From positions 372,001 to 436,000 of the forward strand of contig NZ_QRZF01000001.1 in the NCBI RefSeq assembly GCF_003464595.1: DNA of 64,000 bases. Direction: 5' to 3'. Below are positions 43,227-51,620 of this stretch, piece by piece; within the stretch, counting starts at the first letter, position 1; every line of letters begins with the position of its first letter. Source of the stretch: Bacteroides intestinalis. GTDB lineage: Bacteria > Bacteroidota > Bacteroidia > Bacteroidales > Bacteroidaceae. Under the pieces are notes generated by a model. The model saw nothing but the letters and a program-made list of their open reading frames with translations, searched no databases and was not told the DNA's origin. A program made the position numbers and the translations under genes.

Positions 43227-45548
43227 ATGAAGAAAGTTTTCAGAAGAACAAGTGTCCTGTTAGCAGCAGCGTTTCTTAGCACTGCTGCCATACAGGCACA
43301 AAAGTCTCCGCAGGATATGGATCGCTTCATCGATGCATTGATGAAGAAGATGACTGTAGAGGAAAAGATCGGCCAGCTGAACCTGCCCGTTTCCGGCGAG
43401 ATCGTCACCGGACAGGCACAGAACAGTGATGTGGCAAAAAAGATTGAACAAGGACTGGTGGGCGGACTCCTCAACCTGAAAGGGGTGGAGAAGATACGCG
43501 ATGTACAGAAACTTGCCATAGAGAAGTCACGCCTGGGCATCCCCCTGATATTCGGCATGGACGTGGTGCATGGCTACGAAACCATTTTTCCTATTCCATT
43601 GGGACTCTCCTGTTCCTGGGATATGGAAGCTATCAGGAAATCTGCCCGCATTGCAGCCACCGAGGCCAGTGCTGATGGTATTTCCTGGACATTCAGCCCG
43701 ATGGTAGACATCAGCCGTGATCCGCGCTGGGGACGCGTCAGCGAGGGTAACGGCGAAGACCCATTCTTGGGTGGAGCCATCGCTAAAGCAATGGTATCGG
43801 GTTATCAGGGTATCGACCTCAACAACCAACTGAAGCGCAACGATGAAATTATGGCATGTGTAAAACACTTCGCACTGTATGGCGCCGGAGAAGCCGGACG
43901 TGATTACAATACCGTAGACATGAGCCGTAACCGTATGTTCAACGAATACATGTATCCCTACCAAGCTGCCGTAGATGCAGGTGTAGGCAGCGTTATGGCG
44001 TCTTTCAACGAAATAGACGGCGTACCAGCCACGGCTAATAAATGGCTGATGACCGACGTACTGCGCAAGCAATGGGGCTTCGACGGCTTTGTGGTGACAG
44101 ACTTTACCGGTATCTCCGAAATGATAGCGCACGGCATCGGTGACTTGCAGACTGTTTCCGCACGTGCACTCAATGCAGGCGTGGATATGGACATGGTAAG
44201 TGAAGGCTTCACGGGTACAATCAAGAAATCCATCGACGAAGGCAAGATCAGTATGGAAACCCTGGACAAAGCCTGTCGCCGCATCCTTGAAGCCAAATAC
44301 AAACTGGGATTATTCGACAATCCTTATAAGTACTGCGACCTGAAACGCCCGAAACGTGACATCTTCACCAAGGAACATCGCGACGCTGCCCGCAAGATTG
44401 CGGGAGAGAGCTTTGTACTCCTGAAAAACGACAAGTCAGGTTCTTCTGCAAACCCGACACTTCCTTTGAAAAAAGAAGGTACGGTAGCTGTCATCGGCCC
44501 ACTGGCAAATACCCGCAGCAACATGCCGGGAACCTGGAGTGTAGCCGCACGCCTCAACGATTATCCTTCCGTGTACGAGGGATTGAAAGAGATGATGGCA
44601 GGCAAAGTAAACATCACTTATGCCAAAGGTAGTAACCTCATCAGTGATGCAGCCTACGAAGAACGTGCCACGATGTTCGGCCGTTCACTAAATCGTGATA
44701 ATCGTACAGATAAAGAAATACTGGACGAGGCGCTGAAAGTGGCCGCTAATGCAGATGTAATCATAGCTGCATTGGGAGAATCATCCGAAATGAGTGGTGA
44801 AAGCTCAAGCCGCACCAACCTGGATCTTCCCGATGTACAGCGCACTCTATTGGAAGCTCTGCTGAAAACCGGGAAGCCTGTCGTACTGACGCTTTTTACC
44901 GGTCGCCCGCTAACGCTGACTTGGGAACAGGAGCATGTGCCCGCCATCCTGAATGTATGGTTTGGTGGAAGTGAGGCTGCATACGCCATTGGCGATGTAT
45001 TGTTCGGCGATGTAAATCCCAGCGGTAAACTGACGATGACATTCCCCAAAAACGTAGGCCAGATACCTTTGTTCTACAATCATAAAAATACCGGCCGCCC
45101 CTTACCGGAAGGCAAATGGTTCGAGAAATTCCGCAGTAACTACCTGGATGTAGACAACGATCCATTGTATCCATTCGGCTATGGTTTGTCATATACCAAC
45201 TTCCAATACAGCAACATAACGCTGAGTGCCCCGACTATGGGACAAGATGGTTCTGTTACTGCTATGGTCACGGTAACCAATACCGGTAAGTACGATGGTG
45301 CAGAAGTAGTGCAACTTTATATCCGCGACCTTGTAGGAAGCATTACCCGTCCGGTAAAAGAGCTGAAAGGGTTCGATAAAATCTTCCTCAAAGCAGGTGA
45401 AAGTAAGACTGTATCTTTCAAAATCACTCCGGAGTTACTGCGCTTCTACGACTATGAACTCAACTTCGTAGCCGAACCGGGAGACTTCGACATAATGATT
45501 GGGGGTAGCAGCCAAAGTGTAAAAACGGCTCACCTGAGTTTGAAGTGA
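43227..45548 (+). CDS. GH3 beta-glucosidase (PUL copy 2)
   Basis: The 773-residue enzyme has a signal peptide ending IQAQ, nucleophile Asp292 in VVTDFTGISE, KHFALYG and GESSEMSGESSSR, then a C-terminal FnIII-like domain. It represents the uninterrupted form: between LLKN and LPLKK it has only the 10-residue linker DKSGSSANPT, where copy 1 has 42 residues. Expected role is periplasmic hydrolysis of beta-1,2-linked gluco-oligosaccharides. The gap to the GH144 gene holds 22-bp tandem repeats rather than the palindrome found in copy 1. Confidence 0.94.
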   Translation: MKKVFRRTSVLLAAAFLSTAAIQAQKSPQDMDRFIDALMKKMTVEEKIGQLNLPVSGEIVTGQAQNSDVAKKIEQGLVGGLLNLKGVEKIRDVQKLAIEKSRLGIPLIFGMDVVHGYETIFPIPLGLSCSWDMEAIRKSARIAATEASADGISWTFSPMVDISRDPRWGRVSEGNGEDPFLGGAIAKAMVSGYQGIDLNNQLKRNDEIMACVKHFALYGAGEAGRDYNTVDMSRNRMFNEYMYPYQAAVDAGVGSVMASFNEIDGVPATANKWLMTDVLRKQWGFDGFVVTDFTGISEMIAHGIGDLQTVSARALNAGVDMDMVSEGFTGTIKKSIDEGKISMETLDKACRRILEAKYKLGLFDNPYKYCDLKRPKRDIFTKEHRDAARKIAGESFVLLKNDKSGSSANPTLPLKKEGTVAVIGPLANTRSNMPGTWSVAARLNDYPSVYEGLKEMMAGKVNITYAKGSNLISDAAYEERATMFGRSLNRDNRTDKEILDEALKVAANADVIIAALGESSEMSGESSSRTNLDLPDVQRTLLEALLKTGKPVVLTLFTGRPLTLTWEQEHVPAILNVWFGGSEAAYAIGDVLFGDVNPSGKLTMTFPKNVGQIPLFYNHKNTGRPLPEGKWFEKFRSNYLDVDNDPLYPFGYGLSYTNFQYSNITLSAPTMGQDGSVTAMVTVTNTGKYDGAEVVQLYIRDLVGSITRPVKELKGFDKIFLKAGESKTVSFKITPELLRFYDYELNFVAEPGDFDIMIGGSSQSVKTAHLSLK

Positions 45549-45658
45549 CAATTTTGTATTTTGAAAGTTATTGATTCACTTCGGACGGAGTATCGTTTAG
45601 TATATCAGTCTTGGTCTTAATACTAATTGCTTACAACAAGCCAATAGTCGAGGCATAG

Positions 45659-45741
45659 TCGTATACTTAGGGTACCTCAGTCCTATACTTAGGGTATCTC
45701 AGTATCATACTTAGGGTACCTCAGTCGTATACTGAGATAGG
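45659..45741. repeat. About 3.8 tandem copies of a 22-bp repeat
   Basis: Units at 45659-45680, 45681-45702 and 45703-45724 share ATACTTAGGGTAYCTCAG, and a partial fourth runs 45725-45741. They occupy the middle of the 306-bp gap between GH3 and GH144 of copy 2. The rest of the gap shows no gene. No spacers, so not CRISPR. Unrelated in sequence to the 23-bp repeat at 6158. Confidence 0.85.
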
Positions 45742-45854
45742 TCTGTTACAGTTCCCTGATAATCAGCCGGTTGCAAAGCACTCTTTTATCATCAATAAAT
45801 CGAGACAGGCAATCGGCAAAAAAATAAAAAAATGAGTTCATTACCATACCAGAT

Positions 45855-47177
45855 ATGAAGATACAATATAGCTTATTACTGCTCTTATTACTATCAGGCT
45901 TTACACAATGTAAAAGCCCGACAGCAAAATCCGGTTCCATAAGCGACGAAGCACTAATGGATACCATACAACGCCGCACTTTCAACTATTTCTGGGAGGG
46001 TGCCGAGCCTAACAGCGGACTGGCATGTGAGCGCATCCATATGGACGGCATCTATCCCGAAGATGACCAGCATGTAGTAACCACCGGTGGCAGTGGTTTC
46101 GGAATTATGGCTATATTGGCAGGTATCGACCGCGGATACGTCACCCGTGAAGAAGGGCTGGCACGTATGGAGAAGATTGTTTCTTTCCTCGAGACAGCCG
46201 ATCGGTTTCATGGTGCTTATCCTCACTGGTGGTATGGAGATAACGGCAAGGTGAAACCTTTCGGTCAGAAAGATAATGGAGGCGATCTCGTAGAAACAGC
46301 ATTCCTTATGCAGGGATTGCTGGCCGTACACCAATATTACGTCAGCGGTTCGCCCGAAGAGCAAGCCCTGGCCGGACGTATCGACACCCTCTGGCGTGAA
46401 GTAGACTGGAACTTCTATCGACAAAACGACCAGAACGTGCTCTACTGGCATTGGAGTCCCGAATACGGTTGGGAAATGAATTTTCCCGTACATGGTTATA
46501 ACGAGTGCCTCATCATGTACATCCTTGCCGCCGCTTCTCCCACACACAGTGTTCCCGTCGAGGTCTATCACGATGGCTGGGCAGAGAAAGGCGCTATTGT
46601 CGATCCTCATAAAGTAGAAGATATCGAACTTCACCTGCGTTACCAAGGGTGCGAAGCCGGTCCCCTTTTCTGGGCACATTATTCATTCCTCGGATTGGAT
46701 CCGACAAATCTATCCGATAAATACTGTCCCGGTTATTTCGATGAGATGCGCAATCTCACCCTTATCAATCGTGCCTATTGCATCCGCAACCCCAAGCAAT
46801 GGAAAGGTTTTGGATCTGACTGCTGGGGACTGACAGCCAGTTATTCCGTCAACGGATATGCTGCCCATGCCCCAAATGAGCTTGCAGACCATGGCGTCAT
46901 CTCCCCCACTGCCGCTCTTTCTTCCATTGTTTATACTCCTGAATATTCATTGGAAGTAATGCGCTATCTTTATAACATGGGGGATAAAGTGCTCGGCCCT
47001 TATGGCTTCTATGATGCCTTCAGTGAAACCGAAGATTGGTATCCTAAACGCTATCTTGCGATAGACCAGGGACCTATAGTTGTAATGATAGAAAACTATC
47101 GTACAGGATTATTATGGAAACTCTTCATGAGTCATCCCGATGTACAGACAGGATTAAAAAAGCTGGGATTTAAATAG
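45855..47177 (+). CDS. GH144 endo-beta-1,2-glucanase-like lipoprotein (PUL copy 2)
   Basis: A lipoprotein signal ends SGFTQC (Cys19). The catalytic domain is colinear with copy 1 and carries the same marks (NYFWEGAEPNSGLACER, TGGSGFGIMA, AYPHWWYGD, LGPYGFYDAFSE). At 440 residues it is four shorter, mainly at the N-terminus and C-terminus. Substitutions relative to copy 1 are mostly in surface segments, so the two enzymes probably share chemistry but may differ in chain-length preference. A terminator follows 5 bp after the stop. Confidence 0.88.
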   Translation: MKIQYSLLLLLLLSGFTQCKSPTAKSGSISDEALMDTIQRRTFNYFWEGAEPNSGLACERIHMDGIYPEDDQHVVTTGGSGFGIMAILAGIDRGYVTREEGLARMEKIVSFLETADRFHGAYPHWWYGDNGKVKPFGQKDNGGDLVETAFLMQGLLAVHQYYVSGSPEEQALAGRIDTLWREVDWNFYRQNDQNVLYWHWSPEYGWEMNFPVHGYNECLIMYILAAASPTHSVPVEVYHDGWAEKGAIVDPHKVEDIELHLRYQGCEAGPLFWAHYSFLGLDPTNLSDKYCPGYFDEMRNLTLINRAYCIRNPKQWKGFGSDCWGLTASYSVNGYAAHAPNELADHGVISPTAALSSIVYTPEYSLEVMRYLYNMGDKVLGPYGFYDAFSETEDWYPKRYLAIDQGPIVVMIENYRTGLLWKLFMSHPDVQTGLKKLGFK

Positions 47178-47181
47178 AAAC

Positions 47182-47228
47182 ATGGGGAGAGACTTTCATA
47201 TTAAGAAGAAGAATCTCCCCATATTTTT
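47182..47228 (+). terminator. Terminator after PUL copy 2
   Basis: ATGGGGAGA (47182-47190) pairs with TCTCCCCAT (47214-47222), followed by ATTTTTTG. The T-run also provides the -33 TTTG of the next promoter. Confidence 0.8.
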
Positions 47229-47256
47229 TGCCCTTACCTTAAATTAACTATCTTTG
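47227..47256 (+). promoter_or_regulatory. Promoter of the PUL regulator
   Basis: TTTG at 47227-47230 and TATCTTTG at 47249-47256 are 18 bp apart; the ATG lies 55 bp after the -7 box. The regulator is thus expressed apart from the PUL genes. Confidence 0.7.
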
Positions 47257-47310
47257 TCCCAAGAATAACAATAAGGTCATGGCCTTTTCTAACCTTTATT
47301 CAACCTATTT

Positions 47311-50139
47311 ATGGACATCCGAAAGAACATCATCATAACCTGTGTGTCCCTTTTTGTCTGCGCTACCCTATTTGCCAATCAAAAACCTTATGTCACCAAC
47401 CTCTCACGTGACAAATATCACGCTGCCAATAAAAATTGGTCCATCGGGCAAGATGAAAAAGGCATCATGTACTTCGGAAACAGCATCGGGTTACTGGCAT
47501 CCGACGGTATGGAATGGAAACTTTTTCAAACGCCCAATGCCAGCATCGTGCGTGCCATTGCCGTAGAATCGCATCAGACCATATATAGTGGTGGCTCCGA
47601 AGACCTGGGTCGCTGGGATCGCGACCAATCGGGAGAGTTGAAATACACTTCCCTCAAAGGATTAATCAAAGGAGACAATCCACTCGACAATCAAAGTTTC
47701 TGGCGCATTTGGATAGATGGTAATAAAGTATATTTCCAATCCTTCAGCCACATCTATGTATACGACCATCAAACCATCACCCCCATTAACGGGCCAAGCG
47801 CTTTTCTACTACTGCTGAAAGTACGAAGTGAATACTGGGTACAGGAAATGTACGGCGCCCTTTATCAACTGAATAATGGGATACTCAACAAAATTCCCGG
47901 AAGCGAATTCCTGAACGGTACTACCACTCGCGTCATCCTGCCTTACGACACTGACCGCTATTTGATAGGCACTTCCACCGGAGATATTTACATCTATGAC
48001 CAAAAGAACTTTATTCCCTGGAACCTATCTCTTTCCCGACAGTTAAGAGGCCAGGAATTAAACTGTGCTATCTATTCCGCCAAACGGAATACCTACTATC
48101 TGGGTACGCAACTTAGCGGTGTATATGAGGTCGATACCCACGGAAACATCCTCAACCATTTCTCTACCACCAACATTCTTCAGAATAATACCGTTCTGTC
48201 TCTCTACGAAGATAACCAGAATAACATCTGGGCAGCCCTGGACCGCGGTCTCGCCTACATTCGCTATACTGACGGATTAAGTTACTACCGTTCTACCGAT
48301 GGTGGATTCGGGGGCATATACGATGCTACTATCTGGCATGACAACCTGCTTATCGGTACAAATCAGGGAATCTACTATACCCAGTATAACAAACTCAATG
48401 AGCTGGATGTATTCTCCTCTCTCAAATTGATAGAAGGTACACAGGGACAAGTATGGTCTTTTCGAAAAATAGATGGACGATTATTCTGTGCACACACCAA
48501 CGGATTACTGGAAATCCTTCCCGACTTCCGCATCCGCCACCCTTATCGTGTCAATACCGGAGTCTTCCGTACATTGGAGGCAACCATCAATGGAAAACAG
48601 ATACAAATTATCATTACCTACGATAACTTACTGATACTGAACAGAACTACCGGAGAATTAAATTCCATGCGACAGATATCCGACCCGATATATAATGCCG
48701 AAGTAGACCATCTTGGAAATATATGGTTAGAAACCACCAGTCGGGGCGTATATAAATGTCGGCTGAATGACGAACAAAATGCCTTCCGCTATTATACTTA
48801 TTATGGTAATGAAAAAGACAGTTCGCTCCCTGCCCGGCTGCAACTATTCAAATCGGGCGGCCGTATCCTCTTCTTAGGCAATGACCAGTTTTATATCTAT
48901 GACGAGGTCAACGACAACTTGCAACTTGAACAGCACCTGAACCGTTGCTTCGAAACCATACATGATCTTAAACGTATCGTCCCTATTGATAGCGAAGAGA
49001 GTTGGGCCATTACCGGTTCATCAGTCTATCGTTTCTTTTACGACGGTTACATTGCACGCATCCGCGAAGCCTATAAAGTAGAAGCTGATAATCTCTCGCT
49101 CATCACTGCCTACGAGAACATCGCCGTCCTTAACGACTCACTTTCACTTATTTGTCTGGATGCAGGTTTCATTCTCCATAACTCCCACCGCAGTAAGCGG
49201 CAGACCGTAGAGCTTTCCGCTCCTAATCTGGAGTTTATTCATGCCGGAAAAGAGTTGAATGCAGGTTTTATAGATATTAATCAGACCATCCACATCCCTT
49301 TTCAAGACAATACGGTTACTGTCGGTTTCTCTGTCAATGCCGCATTTGCCGGAAATCTCTCTGTACAATACCAACTGGAGGAAATGGATAGCACCTGGAG
49401 TGCCCCGAAACAATTGAATAGCATTTCCTATGCCCGTCTGCCACAAGGCAAGTATACATTGCGCCTGCGCACTACAGATGGACTGAATAATTACTCACCG
49501 GATACTCTTCTGGAGTTTAATGTACTTCCTCCCTGGTACAATACCGTTTGGTGGTATCTGACCTGCTGTGCCCTCATCATTGCTGCCCTGTTTGGTACCT
49601 TCTACCTGATGAAACGGCGCCTGCAAACCAAACATCTGCGTCGGATGAAAGCCCAGGAAGCTGCACACTTGCGTTTGATGAACGAGCAACTCCAAAATGA
49701 AATCGAAGAAAAAGATGCCGAGATCTTCACTCAGACTTCATTTATCATCCACAAGAACGAACTCATTCTGAAACTCAAAGAGATGGTAGATGATATCTGT
49801 TCCCGGAATACACAGAAAGGATTGATCCCTCTTTATCAGAAGATAAACAATCTGCTCGCCAACAATCTCGATACCGAAGATGATTGGAAAATGTTCCTTA
49901 TCAAGTTCGAGCAGAAGCATCGTAACTTCTTCAAGCGACTGAAAGAAATGCATCCGCAACTCACCAACAACGACCTCCGCCTCTGCGCCTGTCTCAGATT
50001 GAATATGGAGACCAAGGACATCGCCTCTTTAATGAACCTTTCGGTCCGTGCGGTAGAGAATAACCGGTATAGATTGAGAAAGAAGCTTGATTTGAAGCCT
50101 ACACAAAACCTGAATGAATATTTTTTGAATATTGACTAA
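47311..50139 (+). CDS. Membrane-spanning propeller-sensor transcriptional regulator with LuxR-like HTH
   Basis: A signal or anchor segment (residues 1-23) leads to a large periplasmic region of two-component-type propeller repeats (for example NIWAALDRGLAYI and NIWLETTSRGVYK). A Y_Y_Y-like domain follows (about 680-740), then one membrane helix (about 746-771, WWYLTCCALIIAALF) and a coiled coil. The C-terminal HTH is at about 884-930 (TKDIASLMNLSVRAVENNRYRLRKKL). There is no histidine kinase or receiver domain, so signal passes straight across the membrane to the DNA-binding domain, unlike hybrid two-component PUL regulators. Its place after the duplicated PUL suggests it senses the glucan and activates both copies. 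Confidence 0.88.
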   Translation: MDIRKNIIITCVSLFVCATLFANQKPYVTNLSRDKYHAANKNWSIGQDEKGIMYFGNSIGLLASDGMEWKLFQTPNASIVRAIAVESHQTIYSGGSEDLGRWDRDQSGELKYTSLKGLIKGDNPLDNQSFWRIWIDGNKVYFQSFSHIYVYDHQTITPINGPSAFLLLLKVRSEYWVQEMYGALYQLNNGILNKIPGSEFLNGTTTRVILPYDTDRYLIGTSTGDIYIYDQKNFIPWNLSLSRQLRGQELNCAIYSAKRNTYYLGTQLSGVYEVDTHGNILNHFSTTNILQNNTVLSLYEDNQNNIWAALDRGLAYIRYTDGLSYYRSTDGGFGGIYDATIWHDNLLIGTNQGIYYTQYNKLNELDVFSSLKLIEGTQGQVWSFRKIDGRLFCAHTNGLLEILPDFRIRHPYRVNTGVFRTLEATINGKQIQIIITYDNLLILNRTTGELNSMRQISDPIYNAEVDHLGNIWLETTSRGVYKCRLNDEQNAFRYYTYYGNEKDSSLPARLQLFKSGGRILFLGNDQFYIYDEVNDNLQLEQHLNRCFETIHDLKRIVPIDSEESWAITGSSVYRFFYDGYIARIREAYKVEADNLSLITAYENIAVLNDSLSLICLDAGFILHNSHRSKRQTVELSAPNLEFIHAGKELNAGFIDINQTIHIPFQDNTVTVGFSVNAAFAGNLSVQYQLEEMDSTWSAPKQLNSISYARLPQGKYTLRLRTTDGLNNYSPDTLLEFNVLPPWYNTVWWYLTCCALIIAALFGTFYLMKRRLQTKHLRRMKAQEAAHLRLMNEQLQNEIEEKDAEIFTQTSFIIHKNELILKLKEMVDDICSRNTQKGLIPLYQKINNLLANNLDTEDDWKMFLIKFEQKHRNFFKRLKEMHPQLTNNDLRLCACLRLNMETKDIASLMNLSVRAVENNRYRLRKKLDLKPTQNLNEYFLNID

Positions 50140-50243
50140 ATAGATCAGGTGTTCTCTTTCATCTTTAAAGATTTCATCCTAAAGATGTAACGTAATGAAA
50201 AGTATCTGTAACATCATCCTGACCAGGCAATAAAAACATCATC

Positions 50244-50251
50244 TATCTTTG
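50244..50251 (+). promoter_or_regulatory. -7 promoter box before the CE15-like gene
   Basis: TATCTTTG is a perfect TAnnTTTG box 35 bp before the ATG at 50287. No TTTG is found at the -33 position, so an activator may be needed. Confidence 0.5.
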
Positions 50252-50286
50252 TCGGCAGATGTAAACCTCTTAATAAAGATAGAAAC

Positions 50287-51534
50287 ATGAAAAACAGGAA
50301 AACACATTTACTGGCACTGATTATGCTGCTGAGCATGGGAATGGGTACTGTGACATTCGCGCAGAAAATCCCTTTAGTTTATAACGTGGAGAGTACGGGA
50401 ATAAAGAATTCATCTCCCGTATTACCCGGAATCAATGAGTTACCGGTAGTCAAACCATTGACCGATCCTTTTCAATGGTCTGACGGTAGCGGTCGCTCAA
50501 CCAACTTCAAAGACTGGAGCCGCCGACGTGCCGAAATAGCCCGCGAAATAGAACACTATGAAATAGGTGAAAAACCTGTAGTATCAAAGAAAGACATTAC
50601 TGCGGATATCGTGGATGATACTCTTAGAGTCAATGTAACGGTAAACGGACAGACACTCACTCTGAAAGCCAAGATTACTTATCCGGAAGGTAAAGGTCCT
50701 TTCCCAGCCATCATCGGAATAGGAAGAGGTACAGGTAGTCTTCCTCCTGTCATTTTCACGAGCCGTAATATAGCACAAATCGCATTCAATTTCACACAAG
50801 TTATGTCGCATACACAAAAGCGCGGCAATGAACCTATCAATAAGCTCTATCCCGATCAAACGGATATGGGAGCCTACTGCGCCTGGTCGTGGGGCGTAAG
50901 CCGTATCATCGACGGATTGGAAATTGTAGGAAAAAAGAGTAAGATAGATACCAGGAAATTGGCCATATCCGGTTGTTCCTTTGCCGGTAAGATGGCTCTC
51001 TTTGCCGGAGCATTCGACGAGCGCATTGCACTGACTATTGCTCAGGAACCCGGTGGTGGAGGTGCTGCTGCATGGCGAGTATCCGAAACGCTGGGTGAAG
51101 TGGAAACATTGGGAAGAACCAGCCATGCCTGGTTCATGGAAAGTATGTTCCAATATAAGGAAGACAATGTTTCGAAGTTGCCGTATGACCACCATGAATT
51201 GTGTGCTATGGTGGCACCGCGTGCACTGCTGGTACTTGGAAATCCGGACTATGTATGGCTTGCAGACGAATCGGGTTATGTCTCCTGCCGTGCCGCCCGC
51301 AAGGTTTGGGAAACTTTCGGTATTGCCGACAGAATGGGCTTCTCTATTGTAGGAGGGCATGGGCATTGTCAATTACCGACGAACCAATATCCTGAAGTAG
51401 AAGCATTTGTCGACAAGTTCCTACTTGATAAGAAAGAAGTAAATACAGAAGTAACCATTGCCCCCCTTTACGAAAAGGTGGACTATGAGCGCTGGTGTAA
51501 ATGGTGGGGAACAAATGATCCGTCCTTCCCTTAA
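50287..51534 (+). CDS. CE15-like glucuronoyl esterase family alpha/beta hydrolase
   Basis: After a signal peptide (to TFAQ) comes an alpha/beta hydrolase. The nucleophile elbow is GCSFAGK (Ser231), followed by the AGAFDERIALTIAQEPGGGG stretch and GGHGHCQ with the catalytic His (358 or 360). These match CE15, whose fungal members cleave methyl-glucuronate esters linking lignin to xylan; bacterial members are broader. No xylan genes are nearby, so its link to the glucan PUL is unclear. It has its own promoter box and a hairpin just after the stop, so it is probably monocistronic. Confidence 0.8.
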   Translation: MKNRKTHLLALIMLLSMGMGTVTFAQKIPLVYNVESTGIKNSSPVLPGINELPVVKPLTDPFQWSDGSGRSTNFKDWSRRRAEIAREIEHYEIGEKPVVSKKDITADIVDDTLRVNVTVNGQTLTLKAKITYPEGKGPFPAIIGIGRGTGSLPPVIFTSRNIAQIAFNFTQVMSHTQKRGNEPINKLYPDQTDMGAYCAWSWGVSRIIDGLEIVGKKSKIDTRKLAISGCSFAGKMALFAGAFDERIALTIAQEPGGGGAAAWRVSETLGEVETLGRTSHAWFMESMFQYKEDNVSKLPYDHHELCAMVAPRALLVLGNPDYVWLADESGYVSCRAARKVWETFGIADRMGFSIVGGHGHCQLPTNQYPEVEAFVDKFLLDKKEVNTEVTIAPLYEKVDYERWCKWWGTNDPSFP

Positions 51535-51547
51535 ACTTATTTGTTTT

Positions 51548-51573
51548 CGCGGTAAAAGTAATGTTTTACCGCG
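51548..51573. terminator. Hairpin between the CE15-like and phosphoesterase genes
   Basis: CGCGGTAAAA (51548-51557) and TTTTACCGCG (51564-51573) form a perfect 10-bp stem with a 6-nt loop, followed by GAAACTTTTTACC. It may terminate the CE15 transcript. It also lies just before a TACCTTTG -7 box (51583-51590) of the next gene, so an operator role is equally possible. Confidence 0.55.
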
Positions 51574-51620
51574 GAAACTTTTTACCTTTGGGGGAACACT
51601 TACTAATACCCCCAAAAATC

